A DNA stretch of 64,000 bases from Alkalicoccobacillus gibsonii. Its GTDB lineage: Bacteria; Bacillota; Bacilli; Bacillales; Bacillaceae_D. Of this stretch, positions 26,817-37,392 are shown in pieces. The first letter of the stretch is position 1, and each line of letters begins with the position of its first letter. The position numbers and the translations under genes were made by a program. The stretch lies in NCBI RefSeq assembly GCF_016798245.1, contig NZ_JAEUZA010000001.1:1038221-1102220 (forward strand). The letters run 5' to 3'. Below the pieces are notes generated by a model. It was given only the letters and a program-made list of their open reading frames with translations. It made no database searches and was not told the DNA's origin.

Positions 26817-27254
26817 CTATTTTCCGATCTCAAGTGTTTTGAGAAGCATATTTTTTGATGCATTTAACGCGGTTACATTCGCTTCGTACGAACGCGTTGC
26901 TCCCATTAAATCAACCATTTCACGCAAGGGATCAACATTTGGCATTTGAACAAAGCCCTCTTCATTTGCATCTGGATGATCTGGTTGGAACACAAGCTTA
27001 AATGGTGTAGTATCACGCTCAATACCCGCTACCCTCACACCTTTTAATTCGTTATTTAGAATGGTTTGAAAGCCTTGCTTTGATTGATTTGGAGTAAGAG
27101 ATACCATTTTACGTGTGTACGGTTGCCATTCTCCATTCACGATTTCTCCACGTGTCGTTTCCGCATTTGCCATATTTGATGAAACAACATCCATTCTTAA
27201 ACGGTTTGCTGTTAAAGCTGAGGCACTAGCATGAAAACCAGTAAACATTGACAC
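26817..27254 (-). CDS. flgC: Flagellar basal-body rod protein FlgC
   Basis: A 145-residue proximal rod protein. N-terminal SALTANRLRMDVVSSNMANA and C-terminal PLREMVDLMGATRSYEANVT are the paired helical segments of the rod family. GTG start at 27254 after GAGGAGGG. It lies one base from flgB, so the two are made together. Confidence 0.95.
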   Translation of the reverse strand: MSMFTGFHASASALTANRLRMDVVSSNMANAETTRGEIVNGEWQPYTRKMVSLTPNQSKQGFQTILNNELKGVRVAGIERDTTPFKLVFQPDHPDANEEGFVQMPNVDPLREMVDLMGATRSYEANVTALNASKNMLLKTLEIGK

Positions 27255-27255
27255 T

Positions 27256-27654
27256 CTATTTCCCTCCTCTTATCACTGATTGGAGGGAAGAGAACCTGCC
27301 ATTCAGTCTCTCAATCAATGCATTGTATTGTATTTGATTTTCTGCAAGACTAGCCATTTCTTTATCGATATCTACACCATTTCCATTGTGATGATAACGA
27401 TCTTTCAGCTCATTTAACCTCGTTGAACCCGACTCGCTTCCTTTAAAATCAACATGCTCCATATGCGTTTTATATGCACCGATTGCTGGTTCTTTTAGTG
27501 CATGCTCTAATGTTTGTGAGAACGGCACTTGTTTCGCTTTGTAACCAGGTGTATCTGCATTCGCAATATTGTTTGCAAGAACAGATTGCTTTTGTTGAGC
27601 TTGATCCAAACCTAGTTCAATAGACCGAAATGACGCGCCAGAAAAAAGATCCAT
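27256..27654 (-). CDS. flgB: Flagellar basal-body rod protein FlgB
   Basis: A 132-residue proximal rod protein, first gene of the fla/che operon. It contains QSVLANNIANADTPGYKAK near the N-terminus and ENQIQYNALIERLNG near the end. The ATG at 27654 has AGGGAG about 7 bases upstream and gives MDLFSGASF, like B. subtilis FlgB; an in-frame GTG at 27705 lacks a binding site. Confidence 0.94.
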   Translation of the reverse strand: MDLFSGASFRSIELGLDQAQQKQSVLANNIANADTPGYKAKQVPFSQTLEHALKEPAIGAYKTHMEHVDFKGSESGSTRLNELKDRYHHNGNGVDIDKEMASLAENQIQYNALIERLNGRFSSLQSVIRGGK

Positions 27655-27682
27655 GACGTTTCTCCCTTCCATTCGTACAAAT

Positions 27683-27949
27683 TCGACATAATTATTCAAA
27701 TTCACTACAACTTTTTCACTACTTATAAGGAAATTGTACTTAAATCTAATACTATTGTCTAACGAAGTTTTTAAAAAACACAGTATTTACTATTAAGTAC
27801 CTACGAAATAGTATCTATATAATTTCAATTAAATGTAAATAATAACTGTATATTTTTTGTTAGCGCTTTACTTTAATATTATTATTTAAAAACCCAGTAA
27901 AAATACCTATTTCATGATTCCCATCGTTTCACTAAATCGACATAATTAT
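27683..27949. repeat. 13-mer direct repeat upstream of flgB
   Basis: TCGACATAATTAT (plus strand) occurs exactly at 27683-27695 and again at 27937-27949, about 254 bases apart, with AAAT or AAATT before each. One copy lies in the flgB leader downstream of the promoter, the other near the codY terminator. A paired operator or looping site is possible; chance is not excluded in such AT-rich sequence. Confidence 0.5.
27733..27761 (-). promoter_or_regulatory. Candidate sigma-A promoter of the fla/che operon
   Basis: TAGACA (5 of 6 to consensus) is separated by exactly 17 bases from TACAAT (5 of 6). The start site would be near 27726, giving a leader of about 70 bases before flgB. This agrees with B. 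subtilis, where a sigma-A promoter drives the operon. Confidence 0.75.
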
Positions 27950-28002
27950 CGTCCATTATACTAGTTAAAAGTAGCTACTTTACATAATGTGTGTCTTAAT
28001 CA

Positions 28003-28037
28003 CAAAAAACCTCTGAGCCATTTGGCTCAGAGGTTTA
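28003..28037 (-). terminator. Intrinsic terminator after codY
   Basis: A 12-bp stem AACCTCTGAGCC / GGCTCAGAGGTT with a short loop is followed by TTTTTTG on the minus strand, 20 bases after the codY stop. It insulates the fla/che operon from the xerC-hslVU-codY unit. Confidence 0.92.
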
Positions 28038-28057
28038 AACATTTGCGCGAATGCCGC

Positions 28058-28837
28058 TTATTTTGCTTTCATACGTTCCAGTTCGTTTAAGAACTTGTCA
28101 TTTAATACTTTAATATATGTTCCCTTCATTCCTAGAGAGCGAGATTCAATTACACCTGCACTTTCAAGCTTACGAAGTGCATTTACAATAACTGAACGAG
28201 TAATACCCACACGGTCAGCTACTTTACTTGCAACAAGAAGACCTTCACGCCCATCAAGCTCCTCAAAAATGTGCTCAACTGCTTCTAGCTCACTGTAAGA
28301 TAGCGAACTAATTGCCATTTGAACAACTGCCTTACTGCGAGCTTCTTCTTCAATTTCTTGCGTTTTCTCATGAAGAATTTCCATCCCTACAACCGTTGCA
28401 CCGTACTCAGCAAGAATTAAATCGTCATCGTTAAATGAGTCATTTAATCTAGAAAGAATGAGTGTCCCTAAACGTTGACCTCCACCTTTGATCGGTACAA
28501 TTGTTGTTAATCCTGATTTGAAAAGGTCTTTGTTTTCAACAGGGAAAGCTGTGTATTCACTTTCAATATCGATATTAGCTGATGTTTCATCCACTTTAAA
28601 CAAACCTTCTGTATACTCTTGTGGAAATTGTTTTTCTTCAAACATTTTCTTCATACGGTCATTTTCGATTTCTTGGTGAATGGAAAACCCTAGTAAACGT
28701 CCGCGACGGCTTAAGACATAGACATTTGAGCTAATTGTTTCTGCGAGTGTTTGAGCCATATCACGAAAGCTTACGTGCTGACCACCTGACTTTTGTAGCA
28801 TATCGTTAATTTTACGTGACCTTGATAATAAATCCAT
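28058..28837 (-). CDS. codY: Global transcriptional repressor CodY
   Basis: A 259-residue repressor that senses GTP and branched-chain amino acids. The N-terminal GAF domain covers about residues 1-155 (ligand region VVGMEIL at its end), and the C-terminal winged helix contains [23 protein letters not shown] at 28837 lies after GGAGGAG. It is last in the xerC-hslV-hslU-codY cluster and is terminated just before the motility operon it represses in B. subtilis. Confidence 0.97.
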   Translation of the reverse strand: MDLLSRSRKINDMLQKSGGQHVSFRDMAQTLAETISSNVYVLSRRGRLLGFSIHQEIENDRMKKMFEEKQFPQEYTEGLFKVDETSANIDIESEYTAFPVENKDLFKSGLTTIVPIKGGGQRLGTLILSRLNDSFNDDDLILAEYGATVVGMEILHEKTQEIEEEARSKAVVQMAISSLSYSELEAVEHIFEELDGREGLLVASKVADRVGITRSVIVNALRKLESAGVIESRSLGMKGTYIKVLNDKFLNELERMKAK

Positions 28838-28868
28838 CTTGATAATCTCCTCCAACGAATCGTTCGTT

Positions 28869-30260
28869 TTATAAAATAAATTGACTTAAATCTTTGTTTT
28901 TTGCAATGGACGCCAGCTTTTCATCTACGTACTCTGGAGTAATCGTAATTTCCTCCATTGTAATATCTGGTGCTTCAAAGGATAGATCCTCAAGTAGACG
29001 TTCAAGCAAGGTATGCAATCTACGCGCTCCGATATTTTCCGTATCTTGATTGACTTCAGCTGCGATAACGGCGATCTTACGAACAGCATCGTCTGTAAAC
29101 GTAATTTTAATACCTTCTGTTTCAAGTAAAGCTTGATATTGCTTTAATAAAGCATTATCGGGTTCTAATAGAATTCGCACAAAATCATCTACGCTGAGGT
29201 TTGATAATTCCACTCGAATCGGGAAGCGCCCTTGTAGCTCTGGAATTAAGTCTGAAGGCTTAGACATGTGGAAGGCTCCCGCTCCAATAAATAAGATATG
29301 GTCGGTTTTAACGGCTCCATGTTTTGTCACAACAGTTGAACCTTCTACAATAGGTAAGATATCTCGTTGAACACCTTCTCTAGATACATCGGCTGACTGC
29401 TGACTTTTTCCAGCTACTTTATCAATCTCATCAATAAAAATGATCCCAAGCTGTTCGGCACGGTGTATGGCCTCTTGATTCACATCATCCATATCGATTA
29501 ATTTTTGCGCTTCTTCTTCAATTAAGACCTTTCGTGCATCTGAAACAGGGAGTTTGCGTTTCTTTTTCTTTTTAGGCATTAGGTTTCCGAACATTTCTTG
29601 CATGTTCATGCCCATCTGCTCCATGCCTGCCCCTTGAAACATATCCATCATTTGTTGACTTTGCTCTGACACTTCTATAGTAACTAAACGATCCTCAAGC
29701 TCCCCAAGCGCAAGCTTATGAGCCATCTTTCGTTTTAGTTCTTTTTGGGATAGTTCCTCTTCCGACTCTTGTTCCTCTTCATTTGAATCGTCACTTGAAA
29801 AGAATGCCTCAAACGGATTTTTAACTGCAGATTTACGTTTTCCAGATGGAACGAGTAAATCAACAATTCGTTTATTTGCAAGATCTTCAGCTGGACCACG
29901 AACGGTTTGAAGACGTTCTTCTTTCACAAGGCGGACACTTGTATCAACTAGATCTCGAACCATCGACTCAACATCACGACCTACATATCCAACCTCAGTA
30001 AACTTGGTAGCTTCTACCTTCGCAAAGGGTGCACCAACAAGCTTTGCAAGTCTTCGAGCAATTTCCGTTTTACCGACTCCAGTCGGACCAATCATCAAGA
30101 TATTTTTTGGTGTAATCTCATCTCTTAATTTATCGGTTAACATACTGCGACGGTAGCGGTTACGTAGTGCAATGGCAACCGATTTTTTGGCTCCCTCTTG
30201 TCCTACGATGTATTGATTTAAGCGATTAACTATGTCTCTTGGTGTTAATGAGTCCTTCAT
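28869..30260 (-). CDS. hslU: HslU (ClpY) ATPase of the HslVU protease
   Basis: About 463 residues, AAA+ unfoldase. Walker [13 protein letters not shown] near residue 54, an intermediate domain rich in charged residues (about 135-235, including EEEQESEEE), Walker [11 protein letters not shown], and the C-terminal docking tail ending FIL. The ATG at 30260 gives [12 protein letters not shown], matching B. subtilis ClpY; a longer reading from 30290 precedes the GGGAG site. It works with HslV next door. Confidence 0.96.
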   Translation of the reverse strand: MKDSLTPRDIVNRLNQYIVGQEGAKKSVAIALRNRYRRSMLTDKLRDEITPKNILMIGPTGVGKTEIARRLAKLVGAPFAKVEATKFTEVGYVGRDVESMVRDLVDTSVRLVKEERLQTVRGPAEDLANKRIVDLLVPSGKRKSAVKNPFEAFFSSDDSNEEEQESEEELSQKELKRKMAHKLALGELEDRLVTIEVSEQSQQMMDMFQGAGMEQMGMNMQEMFGNLMPKKKKKRKLPVSDARKVLIEEEAQKLIDMDDVNQEAIHRAEQLGIIFIDEIDKVAGKSQQSADVSREGVQRDILPIVEGSTVVTKHGAVKTDHILFIGAGAFHMSKPSDLIPELQGRFPIRVELSNLSVDDFVRILLEPDNALLKQYQALLETEGIKITFTDDAVRKIAVIAAEVNQDTENIGARRLHTLLERLLEDLSFEAPDITMEEITITPEYVDEKLASIAKNKDLSQFIL

Positions 30261-30282
30261 CAATTGCTCATCTCCCTTCAGC

Positions 30283-30825
30283 CTACTCAAGCTCCTCTAA
30301 CACAAGTTGATCATTGGTGTACACACAGATCTCACCCGCTGTTTCTAACGCAGCTTTGGCAATCTCTTTGGCACTCAGCTCAGGTGCATGTTTTTTCAAG
30401 GCCCTACCAGCGGCTAATGCATAGTTACCACCTGAGCCAATTGCAAGAATCCCATCATCAGGCTCGATGACTTCACCTGTCCCTGAAACAAGTAACAGCC
30501 GATCCTTATCCATTACAATAATCATGGCTTCAAGCTTACGTAATACTCGATCACTTCGCCATTCTTTAGCTAGCTCCACCGAAGCACGTTGTAAATTGCC
30601 ATTGTATTCTTCAAGCTTTCCCTCAAACTTTTCAAAAAGCGTGAATGCATCGGCAACGGAACCTGCAAACCCCGCAAGTACTTTCCCTCCAAAGATGCGT
30701 CGAACCTTTTTAGCTGTGTGCTTCATGACCACTGCGTTTCCGAAAGTGACCTGACCGTCACCTGACATCGCAGATTTCCCTTGATGCTGAACGGCAAATA
30801 TCGTTGTAGCATGAAATTGATCCAT
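30283..30825 (-). CDS. hslV: HslV (ClpQ) protease subunit
   Basis: A 180-residue proteasome-beta-like peptidase. The start is ATG at 30825 after GAGGAGG, giving [12 protein letters not shown]. The core [11 protein letters not shown] and [18 protein letters not shown] are intact. B. subtilis ClpQ starts MSSFHATT and uses an N-terminal serine; here residue 2 is Asp, so that nucleophile is not available and the conserved Thr-Thr pair at residues 7-8 would be needed after processing. It is followed by hslU. Confidence 0.95.
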   Translation of the reverse strand: MDQFHATTIFAVQHQGKSAMSGDGQVTFGNAVVMKHTAKKVRRIFGGKVLAGFAGSVADAFTLFEKFEGKLEEYNGNLQRASVELAKEWRSDRVLRKLEAMIIVMDKDRLLLVSGTGEVIEPDDGILAIGSGGNYALAAGRALKKHAPELSAKEIAKAALETAGEICVYTNDQLVLEELE

Positions 30826-30847
30826 CTTCTGGCCTCCTCTTGCAACA

Positions 30848-31756
30848 TTATGCACGTGGATGATGATTCATATATACATCTCGCAAACGGTCCTTAGATA
30901 CATGTGTATAGACTTGAGTTGTTGAGAGGTGTTCATGTCCGAGTAGGTCTTGAACAACCCGCAAGTCCGCACCGTTGTTGAGTAGGTGAGTGGCAAATGA
31001 ATGCCTTAACTTATGAGGGCTAATGCGGTGATAAAGGGAAGCCTCCTCCATTCTCTTCGTAAGAATGGTTCGATAACTTCGCTCTGATAATCCATTGCCT
31101 CGGTAATTTAGAAAAAGGAGATTGGTTTCAGTTACACTTTTCTCTTTTAGACTAGGTCTTCCCAGTTCCAGATAACGAAGTATCGCTTGAATGGCATAGG
31201 AACCAACCGGAACATACCGTTCTTTTTTCCCTTTTCCGTAAACGAGAACTGTACCAAGCGAGAAATCAAGGTGATTAATCTCTAACAAGCAACACTCGCT
31301 TACACGCATTCCCGTAGCATAAATCAGTTCTAGAATTGCTCGATCCCGCAAATCAATTGGGCTTTCGCCTTTTATCCCTTCGAACAGCTTCTGCATTTCC
31401 TCTTCATAAAGAAATTGAGGAAGTTTGCTGTCTGCTTTAGGCAGGGATGCATGAGCAAACACATTATCCTGTAAAATGCCTTCCCTTTTTAAGAAGCGAC
31501 AGAAGCTTCTCATTGCAGATAACTTACGAGAAATCGTTTTTTTTGCATATTTCTTTTCATGTAACTCTGTTAAATACGTACGCAACACTGCATATGTAAC
31601 GTCTTTTAACGAAGGAATAGCTTCTTTTTTCATAAAGAGATAAAATGCGTCAATGTCTCGTGCGTAATTTGATAACGTATGAGGCGAGCAGCCCTTCTCA
31701 ATTTGTAAGTATCGCATAAAGAGTTCTACCCACTGCTGTTCAAGCTTCTGGTCCAA
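30848..31756 (-). CDS. xerC: Tyrosine recombinase XerC (CodV)
   Basis: A 302-residue site-specific recombinase that resolves chromosome dimers at dif with XerD. N-terminal SAM-like core-binding domain (to about 95), then the catalytic domain with Arg in [23 protein letters not shown] (H-x2-R), [13 protein letters not shown] and the nucleophile Tyr at the end of that block. TTG at 31756 is 8 bases from GAGG. Being in its fixed housekeeping place, it is not evidence of a mobile element. Confidence 0.95.
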   Translation of the reverse strand: MDQKLEQQWVELFMRYLQIEKGCSPHTLSNYARDIDAFYLFMKKEAIPSLKDVTYAVLRTYLTELHEKKYAKKTISRKLSAMRSFCRFLKREGILQDNVFAHASLPKADSKLPQFLYEEEMQKLFEGIKGESPIDLRDRAILELIYATGMRVSECCLLEINHLDFSLGTVLVYGKGKKERYVPVGSYAIQAILRYLELGRPSLKEKSVTETNLLFLNYRGNGLSERSYRTILTKRMEEASLYHRISPHKLRHSFATHLLNNGADLRVVQDLLGHEHLSTTQVYTHVSKDRLRDVYMNHHPRA

Positions 31757-31817
31757 ACCAGTCACCTCTTCTTAGCTTCTAAATTCTATCACGCAGCACA
31801 ATCAAAAACAACGTTAT

Positions 31818-33125
31818 TCACATTTCTTTCATAAAATTCTGAATTGTACCTAATGCGCGCTCAGCAAGCTGTTCGTAGCGTTCTTTTTTTGATTTAATTC
31901 GTTCTTCAAGTGGCTTTAACAAACCAAAGTTCGCATTAATCGGCTGGAAGTTCTTTTTGGCTTCGGTAGTAATATACTCAGCCATTGCTCCAAGGATTGT
32001 TTCCTCAGGAAACACAAGTAACTCTTGTCCTTTTACAAGGCGTGCAGCATTGATTCCTGCAATCATACCTGCGGCAGCCGACTCTACATATCCTTCAACA
32101 CCTGTAATTTGGCCAGCAAAAAATAAATCTTCACGTGCTTTAAACTGGTAGGTGCGGTTTAATAATTTCGGCGAGTTTAAAAATGTATTACGGTGCATCA
32201 CACCATAACGAACAAAATCAGCTTGCTCTAAACCTGGAATTAAACGAAAGACTTCTTTTTGAGGTCCCCATTTTAAGTGAGTTTGAAAGCCTACCATATT
32301 AAATAATGTACCGGATGAATTGTCTTGTCTTAATTGAACAACTGCATAAGGACGTTTCCCTGTCTTGGGATCCTCTAAACCAACTGGCTTCATTGGACCA
32401 AATAACATCGTCTTTGGACCACGAGCTGCCATCACTTCAATTGGCATACATCCTTCAAAGAAAATCTCTTTTTCAAATTCTTTTAAAGGAACCGTCTCTG
32501 CTGAAATCAGTGCTTCGTAGAAACGATTAAATTCCTCTTCATTCATAGGACAATTAAGATATGCCGCTTCGCCTTTGTCGTAACGACTTTTTAAGTATAC
32601 TTTGTCACGATCGATTGTTTCTGCATCAATAATTGGTGCTGCTGCGTCATAAAAGTATAACGATTCTTCGCCTGTTAATTCACGTAGGCTTTTAGATAAG
32701 CCTTCTGATGTAAGTGGACCTGTAGCGATAATGGTTGGTCCATCAGGAATGGAATCAATTTCTTCATTAAATACTGTAATGTTTGGATGATTACGTACTT
32801 TTTGTGTAACTGCATCTGCAAAATCATGTCTGTCAACAGCAAGAGCTCCACCAGCTGGAACCGCCGCTCCATCAGCTGAAGCAATAATCACAGAGTCAAG
32901 GCGTCTCATTTCTTCCTTTAGCACGCCAACTGCATTTGTTAGAGAGTTACCTCGTAATGAATTACTACAAACCAATTCTGCAAATTTATCTGTATGATGA
33001 GCCGGCGTTTGCTTTACTGGTCTCATCTCGTATAAGTGGACTTGAATTCCTTCTTTTGCTATTTGCCAAGCAGCTTCACTGCCGGCTAAACCTGCGCCGA
33101 TTACCGTAATAACTGGTTGTTCCAT
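31818..33125 (-). CDS. trmFO: tRNA m5U54 methyltransferase TrmFO (Gid)
   Basis: A 435-residue folate/FAD-dependent enzyme making ribothymidine at tRNA position 54. N-terminal [11 protein letters not shown] is the FAD-binding Rossmann motif; [34 protein letters not shown] and [17 protein letters not shown] are family blocks. The ATG at 33125 gives the same length as B. subtilis TrmFO. It lies between topA and xerC. Confidence 0.96.
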   Translation of the reverse strand: MEQPVITVIGAGLAGSEAAWQIAKEGIQVHLYEMRPVKQTPAHHTDKFAELVCSNSLRGNSLTNAVGVLKEEMRRLDSVIIASADGAAVPAGGALAVDRHDFADAVTQKVRNHPNITVFNEEIDSIPDGPTIIATGPLTSEGLSKSLRELTGEESLYFYDAAAPIIDAETIDRDKVYLKSRYDKGEAAYLNCPMNEEEFNRFYEALISAETVPLKEFEKEIFFEGCMPIEVMAARGPKTMLFGPMKPVGLEDPKTGKRPYAVVQLRQDNSSGTLFNMVGFQTHLKWGPQKEVFRLIPGLEQADFVRYGVMHRNTFLNSPKLLNRTYQFKAREDLFFAGQITGVEGYVESAAAGMIAGINAARLVKGQELLVFPEETILGAMAEYITTEAKKNFQPINANFGLLKPLEERIKSKKERYEQLAERALGTIQNFMKEM

Positions 33126-33175
33126 CTTAACATTCACCTTTCTTTTCTAGCTTGCTTATAGAATAGTACACGTAC

Positions 33176-33227
33176 CAAACAGGACTGTCCAGCATAAATC
33201 ATTTTTTTGATTCAGACAGCCCTGTTC
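33176..33227 (-). other. Hairpin between topA and trmFO
   Basis: On the minus strand AACAGGGCTGTC pairs with GACAGTCCTGTT (one G.T pair) around a 26-base loop, inside which AATCA and TGATT can also pair. It starts just after the topA stop. There is no clear T-run after it, so it may be a weak terminator or processing site. Confidence 0.5.
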
Positions 33228-33234
33228 TCTTCAT

Positions 33235-35310
33235 TTAGTTTGTATCCTTTTCAGAATAATCACATGAAACGCATTGCACTTGAACACCTTTTTTCAATTT
33301 CTTTTCGACTAATAATGAACTACATTTTGGACATGGTCGTGAAATGGGTTTATCCCAAGAAACAAATTCACATTCCGGATATCGGTCACATCCATAAAAG
33401 ATTCGACGCTTTTTGCTTTTACGTTCAACAATATTGCCCTCTTTACAGGTTGGACACTTCACGCCAATATCTTTCACAATTGCTTTTGTATTGCGACAGT
33501 CCGGGAAATTCGAACAAGCCATAAATTTTCCGTAACGACCCATCTTGTAAACCATTTCTGAACCGCATTTCTCACACGTTTCTCCTGCTGGCTCGTCTTT
33601 AATTTCAACTTCCTTCATCTGTTCTTCGGCAACACTTAACCGTTTTTCAAACCCTTGATAGAAGCTGTCGATTACCTTGATCCATTGATCCTTACCATCT
33701 TCAATGGAATCTAGATCTGTTTCCATTTTAGCTGTGAATTTCACATCTAAAATTTCTGGGAAAAAGTCTACGATTAACTCTAAAACAATATCACCAAGTT
33801 CTGTTGGAATAAATCGCTTTTCACTGAGGGCGACATAACCACGTCTTTGGATCGTGTCTAGGGTTGGAGCATACGTTGAAGGTCGACCTATACCTAGCTC
33901 TTCCATCGTTTTTACGAGTCTTGCCTCAGTATAACGCGGTGGTGGCTGTGTAAAATGCTGAGTTGGATCAAGCTCTTTTTGCTGAACCTTCTGACCTTCT
34001 TCAAGATTAGGTAACAATTTGTCTTCTTCTTTCTTCCCATCATCGTTCCCTTCAATATAAACCTTCATGAAACCTGGGAACTTGACTTTAGAACCAGTTG
34101 CTCTGAATAACACACCATTGTTGTTCAGATCAACTGTCATTGTATCCATGATCGCTGGCGCCATTTGACTTGATACCAGCCGCTCCCAGATTAATTTGTA
34201 AAGTCTTAATTGATCTCTAGATAAGTAAGCTTTCATTTCCTTAGGGTCGTAATTAACTGATGTCGGACGAATGGCTTCATGCGCATCTTGTGTTTTTTGA
34301 TCCTTTTTTACGTTCCGTGCACCTTGAGCCACATACTCTTTTCCATATGTGGTTTCAATATACGTCTTCGTTTCTTCTTTTGCTGTATCAGAAATTCGTG
34401 TTGAATCTGTACGCATGTACGTAATTAAACCAACTGTCCCCTGCTTGCCTAAATCAATTCCTTCATATAATTGTTGAGCGATCATCATCGTTTTCTTCGC
34501 TCTGAAGTTCAGCTTTCTAGCAGCCTCTTGTTGTAATGAAGATGTTGTGAAAGGGGCAACTGGATTTCGCTTACGCTCTTTTTTCTTAACGGACTCAACA
34601 TCGAAGTTTTTCCCTTTAAGTTGAGCGAGAACCTCTTTTACTTCTTGTTCAGATCCGAGTTCTTTTTTCTTACCATTTACTCCGTAAAATTTCGCTTCAA
34701 ATTCATCTTTGTTTAAAAGAAATGTACCTGGAATACTCCAATATTCTTCAGGTTTAAACGCTTGAATTTCTTTTTCACGATCAATGATCATTTTTACAGC
34801 GACAGATTGAACTCTTCCCGCACTTAGTCCCTTTTTTACTTTCTTCCATAACAATGGGCTAATGTTATAACCAACAAGTCGATCGAGAATTCGGCGTGCT
34901 TGCTGTGCATCGACTAGGTCCATGTTTATCGGACGAGGTGTTTTGAAGGCGTCTTTTATCGCTTGTTTTGTAATTTCGTTAAATACTACACGACAATCAG
35001 AATGTTCATCTATATCTAAGCTATGAGCCAAATGCCATGCAATGGCTTCCCCTTCTCTGTCGGGGTCAGCTGCAAGATAAACTTTTTTTACTTTTTTTGC
35101 TGCTGTCTTTAAATCTTTTAAAACAGGTCCTTTCCCACGAATCGTAATATACCTTGGTTCAAAGTCATTGGATACATCAACACCCATTTGACTTTTTGGT
35201 AAATCCCTTACATGTCCCATTGACGCTTTAACGATATACTTTTTTCCTAAGTACTTACCAATGGTCTTTGCTTTGGCGGGAGATTCCACGATTACTAAAT
35301 AATCGGCCAT
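33235..35310 (-). CDS. topA: DNA topoisomerase I
   Basis: A 691-residue type IA topoisomerase that relaxes negative supercoils. The Toprim domain is at the N-terminus ([15 protein letters not shown], then [13 protein letters not shown]), the catalytic Tyr is in [14 protein letters not shown], and the C-terminus has three four-cysteine zinc motifs (from about residue 575). ATG after GAGGGAG. A promoter with a perfect TTGACA lies at 35349-35378. Confidence 0.97.
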   Translation of the reverse strand: MADYLVIVESPAKAKTIGKYLGKKYIVKASMGHVRDLPKSQMGVDVSNDFEPRYITIRGKGPVLKDLKTAAKKVKKVYLAADPDREGEAIAWHLAHSLDIDEHSDCRVVFNEITKQAIKDAFKTPRPINMDLVDAQQARRILDRLVGYNISPLLWKKVKKGLSAGRVQSVAVKMIIDREKEIQAFKPEEYWSIPGTFLLNKDEFEAKFYGVNGKKKELGSEQEVKEVLAQLKGKNFDVESVKKKERKRNPVAPFTTSSLQQEAARKLNFRAKKTMMIAQQLYEGIDLGKQGTVGLITYMRTDSTRISDTAKEETKTYIETTYGKEYVAQGARNVKKDQKTQDAHEAIRPTSVNYDPKEMKAYLSRDQLRLYKLIWERLVSSQMAPAIMDTMTVDLNNNGVLFRATGSKVKFPGFMKVYIEGNDDGKKEEDKLLPNLEEGQKVQQKELDPTQHFTQPPPRYTEARLVKTMEELGIGRPSTYAPTLDTIQRRGYVALSEKRFIPTELGDIVLELIVDFFPEILDVKFTAKMETDLDSIEDGKDQWIKVIDSFYQGFEKRLSVAEEQMKEVEIKDEPAGETCEKCGSEMVYKMGRYGKFMACSNFPDCRNTKAIVKDIGVKCPTCKEGNIVERKSKKRRIFYGCDRYPECEFVSWDKPISRPCPKCSSLLVEKKLKKGVQVQCVSCDYSEKDTN

Positions 35311-35348
35311 ATAGCCACTCCCTCTCGTCTATAAATGAAATCTCCCTC

Positions 35349-35378
35349 ATTATTAAACACACATTTGCTATTTGTCAA
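35349..35378 (-). promoter_or_regulatory. Candidate sigma-A promoter of topA
   Basis: A perfect TTGACA (-35) is followed after 18 bases by AATAAT (5 of 6 to the -10 consensus) on the minus strand. It lies 39 bases before the topA start, in the 143-base gap after dprA, so topA and the following trmFO-xerC genes can be transcribed independently of dprA. Confidence 0.7.
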
Positions 35379-35453
35379 ACATAAGAAAAAAATTTCAAGG
35401 CTTTTTTTGCCATCATTTCGGTTTATTTCAAACAAATTTAATTTCTTTTTTGT

Positions 35454-36371
35454 CTACTCTCCTTCATATTCTTCTATAATATCTTCTGCCGTTAATACTA
35501 GCTTTGCGCCTTGTTGGATTAAGAAATTGGTTCCTTTGGATAATGGGGAAAAAAGCGGGCCTGGAGCGGCAAACACATCTCTCCCTTGTTCAAGAGCCTG
35601 ATCAGCGCTAATTAAAGAGCCACTTCGCTCAGCAGCTTCAATGACCAGTAAACCGTTAGATAACCCACTAATGATTCGATTTCGTGCTGGGAATTGCCAC
35701 TTTTGTGGAGGAGTTAATGGAGGGTACTCTGTTATAACCACATGTTCTGTCACAAGATGTTCATATAATGCGAGGTTTTCTTTCGGGTAAATGTACTGAA
35801 AGCCAGATCCCATAACTGCAATGGTTTTGCCTTTCTGTTTAATTGCTTCAATATGAGCAAGACGATCAATTCCTTTAGCCATTCCACTTATAATTAGAAA
35901 ATCTTCTTGAATGATCTTAGGAAACAACATTTGTATGCTTTTGATACCAACTTCTGTCGGTTGCCTTGTTCCAACCACGCCCAATGTCTTTGAAGATCTT
36001 AATAACTGAACGTTGCCTTTCGCTAAGATCACCCAGGGAGGATCATAGATTTGCTTTAGTAGCTCGGGATATTCTTGGTCTACGTAGCATATGGCATGTA
36101 TGCAATCCTTTGAATACTGATTAAGTGTCTCCTTTGGAGTATGTCGATGAAGGTCTTGATAAAAAGCTTGGGGGTTTGTAAGAGTAGGATAAAACAAAGA
36201 GGATAGTTGCGCGAGAGTCATAGAAAAAATACGTGTAAGCGAAGGATCTTTTAAAAGCAGCTGAGAGAGCTTAGACCAGGTCATCCCTCGACAGCTGTGA
36301 AGATGGATTAGACGGGTTCTAAAATCAGACAGTGTGCATCCCTTCCTTCCTATTATAAAGATAGATAGCAA
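35454..36371 (-). CDS. dprA: DNA processing protein DprA
   Basis: Up to 305 residues; loads RecA on incoming single-stranded DNA during transformation. The Rossmann-like DprA core has GVVGTRQPTEVG (near residue 132), ISGMAKGIDRLAH, GSGFQYIYP and PARNRIISGLS. The start is uncertain: the TTG at 36371 has no binding site, while a CTG at 36332 lies about 7 bases after GGAAGGG, which would remove the first 13 residues. It follows sucD across a long hairpin terminator. Confidence 0.92.
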   Translation of the reverse strand: MLSIFIIGRKGCTLSDFRTRLIHLHSCRGMTWSKLSQLLLKDPSLTRIFSMTLAQLSSLFYPTLTNPQAFYQDLHRHTPKETLNQYSKDCIHAICYVDQEYPELLKQIYDPPWVILAKGNVQLLRSSKTLGVVGTRQPTEVGIKSIQMLFPKIIQEDFLIISGMAKGIDRLAHIEAIKQKGKTIAVMGSGFQYIYPKENLALYEHLVTEHVVITEYPPLTPPQKWQFPARNRIISGLSNGLLVIEAAERSGSLISADQALEQGRDVFAAPGPLFSPLSKGTNFLIQQGAKLVLTAEDIIEEYEGE

Positions 36372-36375
36372 AATA

Positions 36376-36433
36376 GACCGATAGGGGGTGAGAATTAAAC
36401 AGATTAAATCCTATTCTCTTTCCCTATTCGGTC
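36376..36433 (-). terminator. Long two-stage hairpin after sucCD
   Basis: On the minus strand GACCGAATAGGG pairs with CCCTATCGGTC (one bulge), and inside it GAGAAT pairs with ATTCTC around a 17-base loop. TATTTTG follows. It starts about 25 bases after the sucD stop and overlaps the start region of dprA, so it probably ends most sucCD transcripts and may lower dprA expression. Confidence 0.65.
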
Positions 36434-36458
36434 AATTTCTTATTCTATTATTCTACGA

Positions 36459-37373
36459 TTACTTCGTTGCTTCGTGTGTTGTACACGCATCAAGAAGGTT
36501 ATTCTCCTTAAGTGCCGCAACAAGTGTGTCACCCATATCAGATGGTGTTGCCGCCACTTTAATTCCGCAGCTTTCAAGGGTTTTAATCTTTTCAGAAGCT
36601 GTACCCTTACCACCAGAAATGATCGCACCAGCATGGCCCATACGCTTCCCTGGAGGAGCTGTTTTTCCACCGATAAAGCCGACTACAGGTTTCGTCATGT
36701 TAGCCTTCACCCATTCAGCCGCTTCTTCCTCAGCTGTTCCACCAATTTCACCAATCATGATGACAGCATACGTATCTGGATCTTCATTAAATAGTTTAAG
36801 AGTATCGATAAAGTCTGTTCCATTAACAGGGTCTCCACCGATTCCTACAGCTGAAGATTGACCAATGCCTGCAGTTGATAATTGATGAACTGCTTCGTAC
36901 GTTAACGTACCAGATCTTGAAACAACACCTACATGACCTTTTTTGTGAATGTATCCTGGCATAATCCCAATCTTACACTCATCAGGAGTAATCACTCCAG
37001 GGCAGTTCGGTCCAACCAGGCGAGTATTCTTACCTTCTAGGTAACGTTTTACATCTACCATATCAAGCACTGGAATACCTTCCGTAATACAAATCGCTAA
37101 CTCAATGCCTGCGTCAGCTGCTTCCATAATCGCATCTGCTGCGAATGCAGGTGGTACGTAGATCACTGAAGCATTTGCCCCTGTTGCACGAACAGCTTCT
37201 TCTACAGTATTAAATACTGGAATGCCTTCAATTTCAGTTCCACCCTTACCAGGTGTTACTCCACCTACAACATTTGTACCGTATTCAACGGCTTGTTTTG
37301 TATGAAAAAGACCTGTTGCTCCTGTAATACCTTGAACAAGTACTTTTGTATCTTTATTAATGAGGATACTCAT
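36459..37373 (-). CDS. sucD: Succinyl-CoA synthetase alpha subunit
   Basis: A 304-residue subunit of the TCA-cycle enzyme converting succinyl-CoA to succinate with substrate-level ATP/GTP formation. CoA-binding Rossmann motif [12 protein letters not shown] at the N-terminus; phosphohistidine loop [18 protein letters not shown] around residue 240. It lies 19 bases after sucC. Confidence 0.97.
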   Translation of the reverse strand: MSILINKDTKVLVQGITGATGLFHTKQAVEYGTNVVGGVTPGKGGTEIEGIPVFNTVEEAVRATGANASVIYVPPAFAADAIMEAADAGIELAICITEGIPVLDMVDVKRYLEGKNTRLVGPNCPGVITPDECKIGIMPGYIHKKGHVGVVSRSGTLTYEAVHQLSTAGIGQSSAVGIGGDPVNGTDFIDTLKLFNEDPDTYAVIMIGEIGGTAEEEAAEWVKANMTKPVVGFIGGKTAPPGKRMGHAGAIISGGKGTASEKIKTLESCGIKVAATPSDMGDTLVAALKENNLLDACTTHEATK

Positions 37374-37392
37374 GTCTCCACGTCCCGCCTTT

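Larger units (their letters stand above)
27655..28002 (-). promoter_or_regulatory. fla/che upstream regulatory region
   Basis: This AT-rich stretch of about 350 bases has no convincing gene. It holds the operon promoter (27733-27761), two exact copies of a 13-mer, and a cre-like palindrome GTAAAGCGCTAACA (27858-27871, minus strand) that misses the first two bases of the cre consensus. In B. subtilis the matching region binds CodY and the response regulator DegU, so control by nutrient signals is likely; a clear CodY box or SigD promoter was not found by eye. Confidence 0.6.

Noticed and set aside
30848-31756. Tyrosine recombinase as sign of an integrated element
   Set aside because: It is XerC/CodV in its conserved place between trmFO and hslV, a housekeeping gene far from the accessory island.
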